Shown piece by piece: positions 55,726-64,000 of a stretch of 64,000 nucleotides of DNA (the first letter of the stretch is position 1; the number at the start of each line of letters is the position of its first letter). The stretch is from Cladorrhinum sp. PSN259. Lineage: Eukaryota > Ascomycota > Sordariomycetes > Sordariales > Podosporaceae. Location of the stretch: positions 801,694 to 865,693 of the forward strand of contig MU867063.1 in NCBI GenBank assembly GCA_033725935.1, given 5' to 3'. The translations under genes and the position numbers were made by a program. The notes beneath the pieces were generated by a model. That model was not told the origin of the DNA, did not search any database, and saw only the letters and a list, made by a program, of their open reading frames with translations.

Positions 55726-57789
55726 GGTGAATGAATAGAGTGGATGATGAATCGAAGAAATCGAGTCGCCGGTACTCTCGTCGAGAACACGATTGTTCAA
55801 ATGAGAGTAAAAGAGCCGTGAGAGAGAATGTGGTCGTTAAAGGGGCGCGACTTTTGGTAAAAAGAGCGCAGAAAGTTGGAGAAAATAACCGATGAAAACA
55901 GAAACCCGAAATTAATGGCTTCCTTTTTCTTCACGATTATTAAATTTTCGATGTTCGAGAGAAGGTTCGCGACACCGCCTCGTAAAAAAAATTAAATTTA
56001 GAGGGAGTGTGTCTCCTGCGATCCTGTCAAAGAACCTGAAATGCAGATTCTCAAGAGGAAAAAAGGAAAGACGACAATTCCAAGGGAAAAGCAGACTCGA
56101 GATTGCGGATGGATTATTAAAATCCGGTTGTTCGTGGGGGAGGAAGAAAGATTTTTTTAAGAGAGAGGAGGATGGGAGGACCCGAAGTTTTGGACTCTGG
56201 CAGTGGCCCCACTTCCTCTCCAGTTAGGTAAGGCCGACTTGCAGGTGCTTGGAAGGAGCGAGCCTTCTGTGTGGTGGGCGCGGCGTTGTGTGGCACACAC
56301 GAACCACGCACTTTCCTTTCCTGCAGTGCCGGTCTCAAACGACCCCTGCAGAATTTTCTGACTGCGTATTTTGCTGGCCTGGGGCTGTGGCAACCCGGGA
56401 CTTCCTCTTGGTTAGTGAATTGCTAAGCAGCAGTTTGGTGGGGGAAGACGATCTTTTGGCAGCCAACCTTGTACGTATGGATATTTTGCCAGTTGCGCCG
56501 CTACTTGTCTTGGAGTGGCAACTTACGTCAGTGAGAGAATCTGAAGGCCGTCAGTGACCGTGTTTGGCTCCATCGTTTGGTGGTTTCGTTTTACGGAAAA
56601 TTTGGCAATCAAAATATTTGAGTACGAGTGACTTCCGGATTGTTCTCTTGCAAAAACAACACTGGGGCGAATGCAAAAGTAGCTGCTCAAATACCTTCCC
56701 ACCTTATTACCCTCAGATTTATTGTCATCCCAGGTTGCTGCACGTTGCGAGGTGTCAAGCGTGGGGCTTCTCCTGTCTGTCAGCTCTCATAGCGCAAGTG
56801 TTCATCCTTTCTTGGAGGGCATCTAAACACCCGACTTCTGCACTGTCAAGTTGCCTCCTTGCCTTCCCGTTTCTCGCAGGAACTACCTACACAAGTTTGG
56901 ATTTTCCCAAGACCAGCAAAATGACCATCAACCGCTGGTGCTGCATTTTCTTGAGTCATGGTCTGGTTTGACTGCTCGCACACACCGAGCCGAGACAGGA
57001 TGAAGCGGGCCATTCCCAGGAACTCCGATCTCATGTCAATACAAAACAAGACGAGACGCGACTATTTTATCTTTCCACATACGTTTTTCATTCTTCATGA
57101 AATTGTGACTTAACAGCAGACATCTCGCCCTTAACAGCATCAAGGGATCATAATGCACGTTCGGACAGTCGCATGCAGATGCCTCACCGCCTCACCTCCA
57201 AAAAAACACTGATATCAGTTTTGCCTATCTGCGCTGAAGTGAATCACTGATCAGATTGGCCCTAGAGTTTAGGGTATCTCCTCTCACCGCCCGAGCGAGG
57301 TGTTGGAGTGTGCGGAAATGATAATCCCCGCCTTGGCAGGTACTTAGGTACATTGACAGATACTCTCAAACTCCTTGAAACCACACATAGTCTATATGGA
57401 ATTGGTGCAACATACCTATTCATCGGCAACGAGGGATGTAGACTTGGCTTGGCTTCAGAGGTGGGTGCTTGCTAATTCTGAGGGCAGACAGGAGGGGCGT
57501 AATTGTCATCCACCAGAAGAAAGAGAAACATCAACATAACGTCATGAACACCGTATTGCCAGCCCAGATTAGGAGTTGTCAAGGCAAAAGCGCCGTCGAT
57601 TGCGATGGAACCAACGTATGATCGACCCCATGTTCGGCAGCTGTAACCGTTCAGGAGCTCAACCTGAGGCACAAGGGGAGCTTTCAAGCCACCAACTTTG
57701 ACGATCCCAAAACCCAAATGCATTCATTCCCTTTCCAGGTATTATACACCAGTTACCCGTGTAACTCCAGTTCTCATCATTGTAAAAAA
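55726..57789. other. Gene-free interval between proteasome beta-4 3' end and Ded1 start
   Basis: 2.06 kb, including the Ded1 promoter. The first 100 bases carry its leader. There are several short open frames without recognisable content. No RNA gene or repeat seen. Confidence 0.45.
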
Positions 57790-58596
57790 TCAAGCGCTCT
57801 TCACCACCTTGTCGTCGTCAAATTCGATATCGATGATCCCATCCTTCGTCACTGCCTTGACCACCATACCCTTGAAATCTATCGGTAATCTTCTCTTGAG
57901 CTCATCGGTGCATAGGTTGAGGAGTTTTATGCCTTGTTCTAGATTGATATCCGGGTGGTGGTGCTTGTCGAGGATCGAGAGGCAGTAGTATCTGGAGGAG
58001 ACAGTAATAGTCAGCATTGGCAAAAGCGATATCTCCAACCACTGTGTCTAGAGGTAAACATACTGAGCATAGCCATGTGCAGCGTATGGGACAGGGGCCA
58101 GCGACGCAAGGTAGTCCAGCCAGTGCAAGCTGGACTTGTGTGTGATAGGGTCGACGCCGCCTAGGAGGAGGTTGACGTTGTATGGCTTCCGTGACCGCAA
58201 GCTCGATGCCAGTTCACCGCGAACAAAGTTTGCCAATGCTGATGGGGAGAGGTCGGTCTCGTTGCGCATGGAATAGAGCTGGGCGTTCGCTTGGATGTAT
58301 TCGGCAAACTGGACTGCGGGGGATCGATTAGCCCAGGGCCTGGTTGGAATCAAGACAATAACCAAGTACCTGTGTCGCCTGCCTCGCCGGAAAAGGCCAT
58401 CAATGTGTGCTTGTTGAGGGCTCTTGTCTTGTCGTCAGAAGCCTTCAAGATGGTTGCTCCACGCATCGCGGCCTTGGAGGCTGCGATCAAGGTAAAGTCC
58501 TTGCCCGTGATACCAAGTAGAATCTCCCTGTACGTATAAGCAGTGTATGGTTAGATTGGGTCAACGGCGGAGCAGACAGGATTGCGCAACTTACAT
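57790..58596 (-). CDS. pre1: Proteasome subunit beta type-4 position (yeast Pre1)
   Basis: Four exons: 58596-58595 (AT), 58527-58370, 58313-58064, 57991-57790; 203 aa. The ATG is split by a 67-nt intron (AT|GTAAGT...TACAG|G). Other introns: 58369-58314 (GTACTT) and 58063-57992 (GTATGT). The product starts MEILLGITGKDFTLIAASKA, the invariant N-terminus of beta-4 (Pre1/PSMB2), and continues with ILKASDDKTRALNKHTLMAF, SGEAGDTVQFAEYIQANAQL and NLLLGGVDPITHKSSLHWLD. Like other beta-4 subunits it lacks a propeptide and catalytic Thr and is structural in the 20S core. All joins give a continuous family-length protein, which supports the unusual start. It is divergent from Rrp9. Confidence 0.93.
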
Positions 58597-59076
58597 TTTG
58601 GCTTGCGTTTTCTCCCTTGAGATTGGGGTTATAGAATTGTTGTGGTGGTTGAGTTTCGTGAAAGCTTCAAGTGCCAGGTTCCGAATTCCCGTCGTCTGGC
58701 TATCTGTGATGCTGCTGGTTGGAGCTAGGCAGGCGGGAACGCGCACCTTTGGAGCTTCCAAGTGGTTATGCACGGGCCACTGCCCGCCAAACAGACAGAC
58801 AGAACAGCCAGACAAGGCTTGCCTGGGCTTCAGCGCCCCACCCAAGCCTTCAGCCCAAGTTGAGGGGTCCCCACCTTGGATTTGTTTCTCTGACCCTCTG
58901 GGGTGAACCAAACGGCATTGGGGTGATTCTCCACTCAGATGCAGGCCAACTTTTTTTTCCAGGGCCCGCTCAGAAATTTTGAAGCTTTGCAGCGTAGGAA
59001 ACAAGCGACTGAAGAGGCAGCATCCAGGCCGACGACAGCGCCATCAAGGCACCACCACACGGCCTCAATCGCCACA
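58597..59076. promoter_or_regulatory. Shared divergent promoter region, proteasome beta-4 / Rrp9
   Basis: 480 bp between the two starts. An in-frame upstream ATG at 58939 would extend Rrp9 by 46 residues, but the added peptide is not like the family N-terminus. Contains a TTTTTTTTCC tract at about 58951. No TATA box seen. Confidence 0.4.
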
Positions 59077-60918
59077 ATGTCGTCTTTTTTCACAACTCCA
59101 GGTGCGCAGAAGAAGAGAAAACGTCCATCAGCGACCGAAGCACCAAAAAAACGGCTTGCAACCACCAAATCTGCATCCAAATCCTCGAGCAAAGGCCCCA
59201 CCAAACCCGCGCCAGCCCCGAAGAAGAAAGCAGCCATTGAACGCGACGAATCGATATCAGGCAGCGACCTCGACAGTGACGATGATGCAAAAGACTTGCA
59301 CGACGGATCTGGCTCTGAGAGTGGCTCTGACGACTCAGATCACGAAGGCGAGACCGCGGCAGAGAGGCGGTTGAGGTACGCCGAGCGGTATCTCGAGAGG
59401 ACGCGAAAGGAGGTGGAAATACAAGGAGACGAATACGCCTTCGACGCCGAAGAGATCGACAGGGACTATCTCGCCGAACGTCTCCAGGAGGACGCTGCCG
59501 AGACCAAGGGAAAAGTCTACCGACGATTGGCCACCGAGCTCGATTTCGCCAAAGCAGACCACATTAACTTCCGCTGGAACTCGGGCACTGTGACCTCTGT
59601 CTCCGTGTGCGCTCCTTATGCATATACAACCACAAAAGACGGCTACTTGACTAAATGGAAACTCCAAGACCTCCCGAAAGATCAATGGCCACAAACGACC
59701 CGCAAGAAGCCGAAGAAGCCCCCCGCACCCCCTAAGCGCCGTCCCGAGAGAATATGCTTCGCCAAATCCCAGCCTGCTAAGGCCAAGGACAAGACATTCC
59801 AAGGCCACACAGCTGCTCCCATCACAGTCAAGGCCTCCCAGGACGGCAAGTACGTCGTCACCGGCGGTCTCGACCGCAGGATGGTCGTCCATAATGCCAC
59901 CGACCTCAAGCCCATCCGCGCATTCACCCAGCACCGTGATGCCGTGACAGGCCTTGCCTTTCGCCGCGGCACCAACCAGATCTTCTCCTGCTCAAAGGAC
60001 CGCACAGTTAAAGTCTTTTCTCTCGACGAGCTCGCCTACGTTGAGACGCTCTTTGGTCACCAAGACGAAATCATGGACGTTGACGCGCTTGGTCAAGAAC
60101 GCTGCGTCTCTGTCGGCGCAAGAGATCGCACAGCCCGCTACTGGAAGGTACCTGAAGAAAGTCAGCTCGTATTCAGAGGAGGCGGTGAGGGCGGAAAGAA
60201 GCAAAAGATTCCCGCGGGTATGGATCCTGCTTCTGCCGCACACGAGGGAAGCATGGACCGCGTGGCCATGATTGACGACGAGACGTTCGTGACGGGGAGC
60301 GATAACGGTGATATTGCACTGTGGAGCATTCAGCGCAAGAAGGCTCTGCACGTGGTTCCTCGCGCCCATGGGCTTGAGCCTCCACTCAAACTGACTGAGG
60401 CTTCGGCTGATGAGAAACCTGACCCGAGCATCATTCCCGCGCCGCAGCCGAGAGCTATTACTGCACTGAGGACAATGCCATACTCGGATATCATCCTCAG
60501 CGGTAGTTGGGACGGGTGCGTGAGGGTGTGGAGGTTGAGTGAGGATAAGAAGAAGATTGAGGCTGTTGGTGTTTTGGGCCAGTCATATGAGTCGGCTTTA
60601 GTACCGGTATCAACAGAGAAAGTGGACGACAAAAAGAAGAAGAAAAATGTAGAGTCAAAAGAGGATGCAAACAGCCCTATAGTCAGGGGATTCATCAACG
60701 ACATTGCCATGTTTGAGCGTGGAGAGCGCGGCAAGGATGGTATGTGCATCGTGGCGGTCACCGGTAAAGAAATGCGTCTGGGCAGGTGGAAGTACATGAA
60801 GGAAGGGAGGTGCGGCCTGGTTGTTTTTGAGGTGCCAAAGGCGCCCAAGAAGAGCAAGACTAACGGGGTTGTGAATGGGCACGACCATTCTGCGGAAGAG
60901 GGAGAGGATAACGAGTAG
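59077..60918 (+). CDS. rrp9: U3 snoRNP protein Rrp9 (WD40)
   Basis: Single exon, 613 aa, starting MSSFFTTPGAQKKRKRPSAT, the form seen in Rrp9 homologues; the frame is open upstream to an ATG at 58939. Residues 1-110 are basic then acidic (Ser/Asp/Glu-rich) and disordered. A helical segment ERRLRYAERYLERTRKEV follows, then WD40 repeats from about residue 155: TSVSVCAPYAYTTTKDGYLT, VKASQDGKYVVTGGLDRRM, GLAFRRGTNQIFSCSKDRTV, and the Rrp9 hallmark VGARDRTARYWKVPEESQLV. Rrp9/U3-55K binds the B/C motif of U3 snoRNA and is required for 18S rRNA pre-processing in the nucleolus. A Lys-rich insert (KVDDKKKKKNVESKED) sits between late repeats. Confidence 0.95.
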   Translation: MSSFFTTPGAQKKRKRPSATEAPKKRLATTKSASKSSSKGPTKPAPAPKKKAAIERDESISGSDLDSDDDAKDLHDGSGSESGSDDSDHEGETAAERRLRYAERYLERTRKEVEIQGDEYAFDAEEIDRDYLAERLQEDAAETKGKVYRRLATELDFAKADHINFRWNSGTVTSVSVCAPYAYTTTKDGYLTKWKLQDLPKDQWPQTTRKKPKKPPAPPKRRPERICFAKSQPAKAKDKTFQGHTAAPITVKASQDGKYVVTGGLDRRMVVHNATDLKPIRAFTQHRDAVTGLAFRRGTNQIFSCSKDRTVKVFSLDELAYVETLFGHQDEIMDVDALGQERCVSVGARDRTARYWKVPEESQLVFRGGGEGGKKQKIPAGMDPASAAHEGSMDRVAMIDDETFVTGSDNGDIALWSIQRKKALHVVPRAHGLEPPLKLTEASADEKPDPSIIPAPQPRAITALRTMPYSDIILSGSWDGCVRVWRLSEDKKKIEAVGVLGQSYESALVPVSTEKVDDKKKKKNVESKEDANSPIVRGFINDIAMFERGERGKDGMCIVAVTGKEMRLGRWKYMKEGRCGLVVFEVPKAPKKSKTNGVVNGHDHSAEEGEDNE

Positions 60919-61746
60919 ATTGGGAGAGGAGGAGCAACATGCTTTCAAAGAACGAGTTTGGGGTTTTTGACTAGAATAAAGACCAAGTTTCAACTTACTC
61001 GAGGTTTCTTGACTTTGTTTATTCATTGTTTTTTTTGTAAGGAGTACGAAAAATATCATCATGGTGGGGGGGGTTTGGCGGCGGCATTGTTTTCTTGTTT
61101 GTTTCTACTTGGTGTTCAAATCGCTTTACTTTCCTCCGGTTGTACATATTTCATGCAGTTCGATGAGATGATATCCTGTATAAGAACACAAGTACTCCTG
61201 CACAATGGAGGCTCCGAATTCTTCCAGCTCTGGTTTCCTTCGAATTTAGTTCGTCTCGCGCGTCAAGGCCACAACCCACCAACAGCATAGACGCTCATTC
61301 TCATGTGGTTGATAATACACACCGCTCAAGCAAAGTCCATATTTAAATACTGGTAGGGTGTTGGAATTAACCATTAAAATCCTATTCTCATAGTTTTTCT
61401 TTCTCCCAAACATAAGGTACATGAAGTAACATCTCTCCTGCTGTCTTCTAGCGAGATCCTCGCGAAAGCTTCAACAATCCCTCTTCCGCTTCCCATTTCG
61501 CCAGATAACTCAGTAGCAATGGTGACTACGCTCGACGGCTTCTTCGGGACCCCAATTGCTGTTATTTCCATTCCCGGATACCGATGATGCATGTTTTGAT
61601 CCCGGTGATTATACCAGACGCGGGGAATACAGAAGCACAGTCACTGATTCCATGGGCCAGGAATAAATATCAATGCTCCCAAAGTAACTGATTATCAACA
61701 GAAACACAATCGCTGCCGACACCGCTTCAACTTCAAACCTGGCTAC
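60919..61746. other. Gene-free convergent interval, Rrp9 / Ulp2-like
   Basis: 830 bp between two stop codons facing each other. T- and G-rich short tracts (about 61030-61075); likely both 3' UTRs. Nothing else seen. Confidence 0.45.
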
Positions 61747-64000
61747 CTAATCCGAGTCAATCTCTATTGGATCATCTTGTCGAACCAACTCAACATCATT
61801 GACAGCGGGGACATCAGAAACAACGAAGCGGCTCTCCGTATGAAACGCTTGCGATGTTTTAGGTGTCGGTAAGAGGCCATTCGGGGATGACGAGGCAACA
61901 GCAACAGAGGATTTCGACTTTGACCGCTTCTTTGTGGTTCCCGACGAGGTTTCCTGCTGACCATAAAAGTACTTTGACCTGACTTCTTGTAGAGTCGGTG
62001 GCGAATCAGGAGCCTTCTGCAAGAACCGAGGGTCATCACTCCGGACTTTGGGAAGCTTTGGTGTAATAGCGACGTCCGGCTTCTCTATTGATGGCCGGAT
62101 CCGGTCTTCTTCTAAAGTGGAAGTCTTCAGGAGTTCGACCTCATCATGATCATGTATTGGAAACCGACACGGGGCGGATGGTGTGTGATTCGCAGGAGAA
62201 AATGAAATTCGCTTCTGGGCAGGTTTTGGTTTTTGCTTGGATGTTTCCGGTTCAGAATCCGTCAATTCGTAGACCTCCGCGGGTGTCCTACTGGAAGCTT
62301 CAACCGCAATAGCAGCACCGCCCATTGAGCTATTAGCCCTTGATTTATCTCCAAGCTCACTAGAAGCTCTAGATTGATCGTTGCTGGGCCCGAAAGTTTG
62401 GGAGGGGTTCCCAGTTGCGGTGGAGCTTTCGCGGCTCTTCTTGTCAGAAAGACTTTTACTGTCTAGCGGGATCTTCTGTTGACAAAGTATAGTATCGCGC
62501 CAATATACTCGAAACTTCGATGGGTCGAAATTCCAATCCATAGCCTCCTTGCTCAAAATTGCTTGAATGAATTCGTCTGGTCTCCGGACGAACTCCTGGA
62601 TGTAAGCAAGAAGGTATATGCCACAATCGCAAAAGTTGTCTTGGGTGGGAATGTTCGTTGCCTTCATTCCAAATGGACTGGGCACATCAGTGATGGTTTT
62701 GTTCCGCTTGTGCTCAAACTCTGCGATGAGATACTTCTTCAACACCGTGACAGCTGGCGAATGTCCCTGGTTAAGTGAGTCTAAAGTGATGATACGGGGA
62801 TCCCCAAGCTTTGGCCTTCTTGAGGGCACTATTGAGGACTTCCTGCGCTGCTTTGTCTTTATGGTCGGTGATAGAGCGGCACCGGCGTCCTTATCATCCG
62901 TAATAAGATCCACAATATCTGACCTCACAAGAGATTGACCAGCAGCATTGTCGATCGACAAATAACTCGAGTTGTTGATAGTGGTCTTTCCCATCGCTTG
63001 CAAATTGCCCTCATCATCCATGCCGGTCATTTTTACGTCAGACGAATCCGCATTGTTTGATGGCTCTGGGATATTAGTTCTATTGCCACTCGCATCCGCC
63101 ATCTCTGCTGCGCTCGACTCCGTGGGTTGGGCGAGATCGGGATCTAATCGCCCGGGATTGCATATGATGGCAACCCACCAATGGAAGTTCTCATTGACTG
63201 GGACGACGATGTAGTCGTAAGATAGCAAATCGACCTTCGCGGTCCAATTCTTAACGCTGTCATAGTTGATTGTACCTCTAGGACCCTTCAACTTTGTATA
63301 GAAAAACGAATTGTGAAAGTAGGCCCTTTTGTTTATGTTTTGGTCTCGGTTCGCAAACTCGTCAAAAAGGTAGCGCAGACCAAAACTGATGAGGTTATCG
63401 TTCAGGAACTGCCCTTCATCTAGTCTGGGAATGTCATCCTTGTCTACCGTAGTACGCTTATAGACAAGCGGAGTCGCCCACTGCTCTTCCCACTCAGGAT
63501 GCTCCTCGGTCCATCGTTGAGGAGCTGGCAACTTTTCGACGTCAATGGACGCTCGTGGTGAAATGATATCTAACCCAGAATTACACTGCGTCGACCTTAG
63601 AGAACGGTCGGGGCGGTCTCTAGTTTGGCCATGAATTGGAAGTTGAACGGAGGGCTGGGGTGGGCGCCGAGTTGGCACTGGGCTTTGAGCTTCAGTAGGC
63701 TGCGGTCTCTCTTCGGAGACCTGCATTTGAGACCGAAGGGGGACTCGAGAATTAGGACTAGCTTGTAAGGGCGAGCTGGCTAAGATAGCTGAGCCCGGAA
63801 ACTCTCTGTTGCGAGGAGAGATTTCAGGCTGCTGACGGGAAGGAGGCCTCGAAGAGGCTTGCCCCTGCGCAGATTGGAGGGCACGATTTATTCCATCATT
63901 TAACCTGTCGTAAATTGTGGCGAGTTTATTGCTAGATCGGCCATCAGTTAGCTCAGTCAAGGTCAGAAATATGCTTCGTTGGACCAAACGAACCTTTCTT
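61747..64000 (-). CDS. ulp2: Ulp2-like SUMO-specific cysteine protease (C48), truncated at its 5' end by the window edge
   Basis: One open exon from beyond base 64000 to the TAA/TAG-type stop at 61747; at least 750 residues, no intron evident, start not seen. The protease domain lies at about residues 170-500 of the visible part: WATPLVYKRTTVDKDDIPRL, LDEGQFLNDNLISFGLRYLF, NFHWWVAIICNP (catalytic His), RIITLDSLNQGHS (Asp) and PTQDNFCDCGIYLLAYIQEF (Gln and Cys nucleophile). A Ser/Thr-rich insert of about 100 residues splits the His and Asp halves, as in Ulp2/SENP6-7 rather than Ulp1. The long tail (KPAQKRISFSPANH, Ser-rich) is disordered and ends with an acidic IEIDSD. Ulp2 removes SUMO chains in the nucleus. 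Confidence 0.93.
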   Translation of the reverse strand, partial: RKVRLVQRSIFLTLTELTDGRSSNKLATIYDRLNDGINRALQSAQGQASSRPPSRQQPEISPRNREFPGSAILASSPLQASPNSRVPLRSQMQVSEERPQPTEAQSPVPTRRPPQPSVQLPIHGQTRDRPDRSLRSTQCNSGLDIISPRASIDVEKLPAPQRWTEEHPEWEEQWATPLVYKRTTVDKDDIPRLDEGQFLNDNLISFGLRYLFDEFANRDQNINKRAYFHNSFFYTKLKGPRGTINYDSVKNWTAKVDLLSYDYIVVPVNENFHWWVAIICNPGRLDPDLAQPTESSAAEMADASGNRTNIPEPSNNADSSDVKMTGMDDEGNLQAMGKTTINNSSYLSIDNAAGQSLVRSDIVDLITDDKDAGAALSPTIKTKQRRKSSIVPSRRPKLGDPRIITLDSLNQGHSPAVTVLKKYLIAEFEHKRNKTITDVPSPFGMKATNIPTQDNFCDCGIYLLAYIQEFVRRPDEFIQAILSKEAMDWNFDPSKFRVYWRDTILCQQKIPLDSKSLSDKKSRESSTATGNPSQTFGPSNDQSRASSELGDKSRANSSMGGAAIAVEASSRTPAEVYELTDSEPETSKQKPKPAQKRISFSPANHTPSAPCRFPIHDHDEVELLKTSTLEEDRIRPSIEKPDVAITPKLPKVRSDDPRFLQKAPDSPPTLQEVRSKYFYGQQETSSGTTKKRSKSKSSVAVASSSPNGLLPTPKTSQAFHTESRFVVSDVPAVNDVELVRQDDPIEIDSD

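Noticed and set aside
58939..59076. Upstream ATG extending Rrp9 by 46 residues
   Set aside because: The added peptide does not resemble the family N-terminus, whereas MSSFFTTPG at 59077 does.

Overview
The window is nuclear DNA of a filamentous ascomycete, most likely a Sordariomycete. This rests on short introns (about 50-120 nt) with fungal CTAAC-type branch points, several spliced conserved genes whose protein sequences look Pezizomycotina-like, an AA11 lytic polysaccharide monooxygenase, and intergenic stretches of 0.3-2.6 kb on both strands. The species cannot be named from the sequence alone. Nineteen protein genes and one tRNA are supported: Rgd2-like RhoGAP (5' part only), membrane dipeptidase, mitochondrial uS13, a METTL25-like methyltransferase, a CASTOR-like ACT-domain protein, an IMPACT/Yih1 homologue, an AIG2-like gamma-glutamylcyclotransferase, AA11 LPMO, Tra1, acetoacetyl-CoA synthetase, APC6/Cdc16, a secreted alkaline phosphatase, CutC, tRNA-Cys, an uncharacterised disordered protein, Gep4 PGP phosphatase, Orc2, Ded1, proteasome beta-4, Rrp9 and a Ulp2-like SUMO protease (3' part only).

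Layout. 1-7.3 kb: Rgd2 (-), dipeptidase (+), uS13m (-) and METTL25-like (+). 7.3-9.9 kb: no gene recognised. 9.9-13.2 kb: a CASTOR-like gene (+) and IMPACT (-) face each other across a transposon. 14.2-20.5 kb: AIG2-like and AA11 genes, then a repeat-rich, partly AT-rich gap with a 15-bp tandem array and a second transposon copy. 20.5-32.2 kb: Tra1. 32.9-42.5 kb: AACS (+), APC6 (-), alkaline phosphatase (-), CutC (-). 42.9 kb: tRNA-Cys. 44.4-49.2 kb: unknown gene (-), third transposon copy, Gep4 (-). 49.5-64 kb: Orc2 (+), Ded1 (-), beta-4 (-), Rrp9 (+), Ulp2-like (-).

Most genes are single housekeeping functions (chromatin, replication, translation, proteolysis, cell cycle, lipid and amino-acid metabolism) with no operon-like logic; several pairs are divergent and probably share promoters (uS13m/METTL25-like, Gep4/Orc2, beta-4/Rrp9). 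The least expected items are: a family of small TA-flanked inverted-repeat elements carrying a variable 42-bp internal repeat (three copies); a fungal CASTOR-like candidate amino-acid sensor lying next to the Gcn2 regulator IMPACT; unusual gene structures (a start codon split by an intron, an exon made of the start codon alone, an 8-nt micro-exon, a GC-AG intron); and a possible gene 5' end cut short by a transposon copy. Exon boundaries were deduced by hand from frame, splice signals and expected family sequence; no search or transcript evidence was available.
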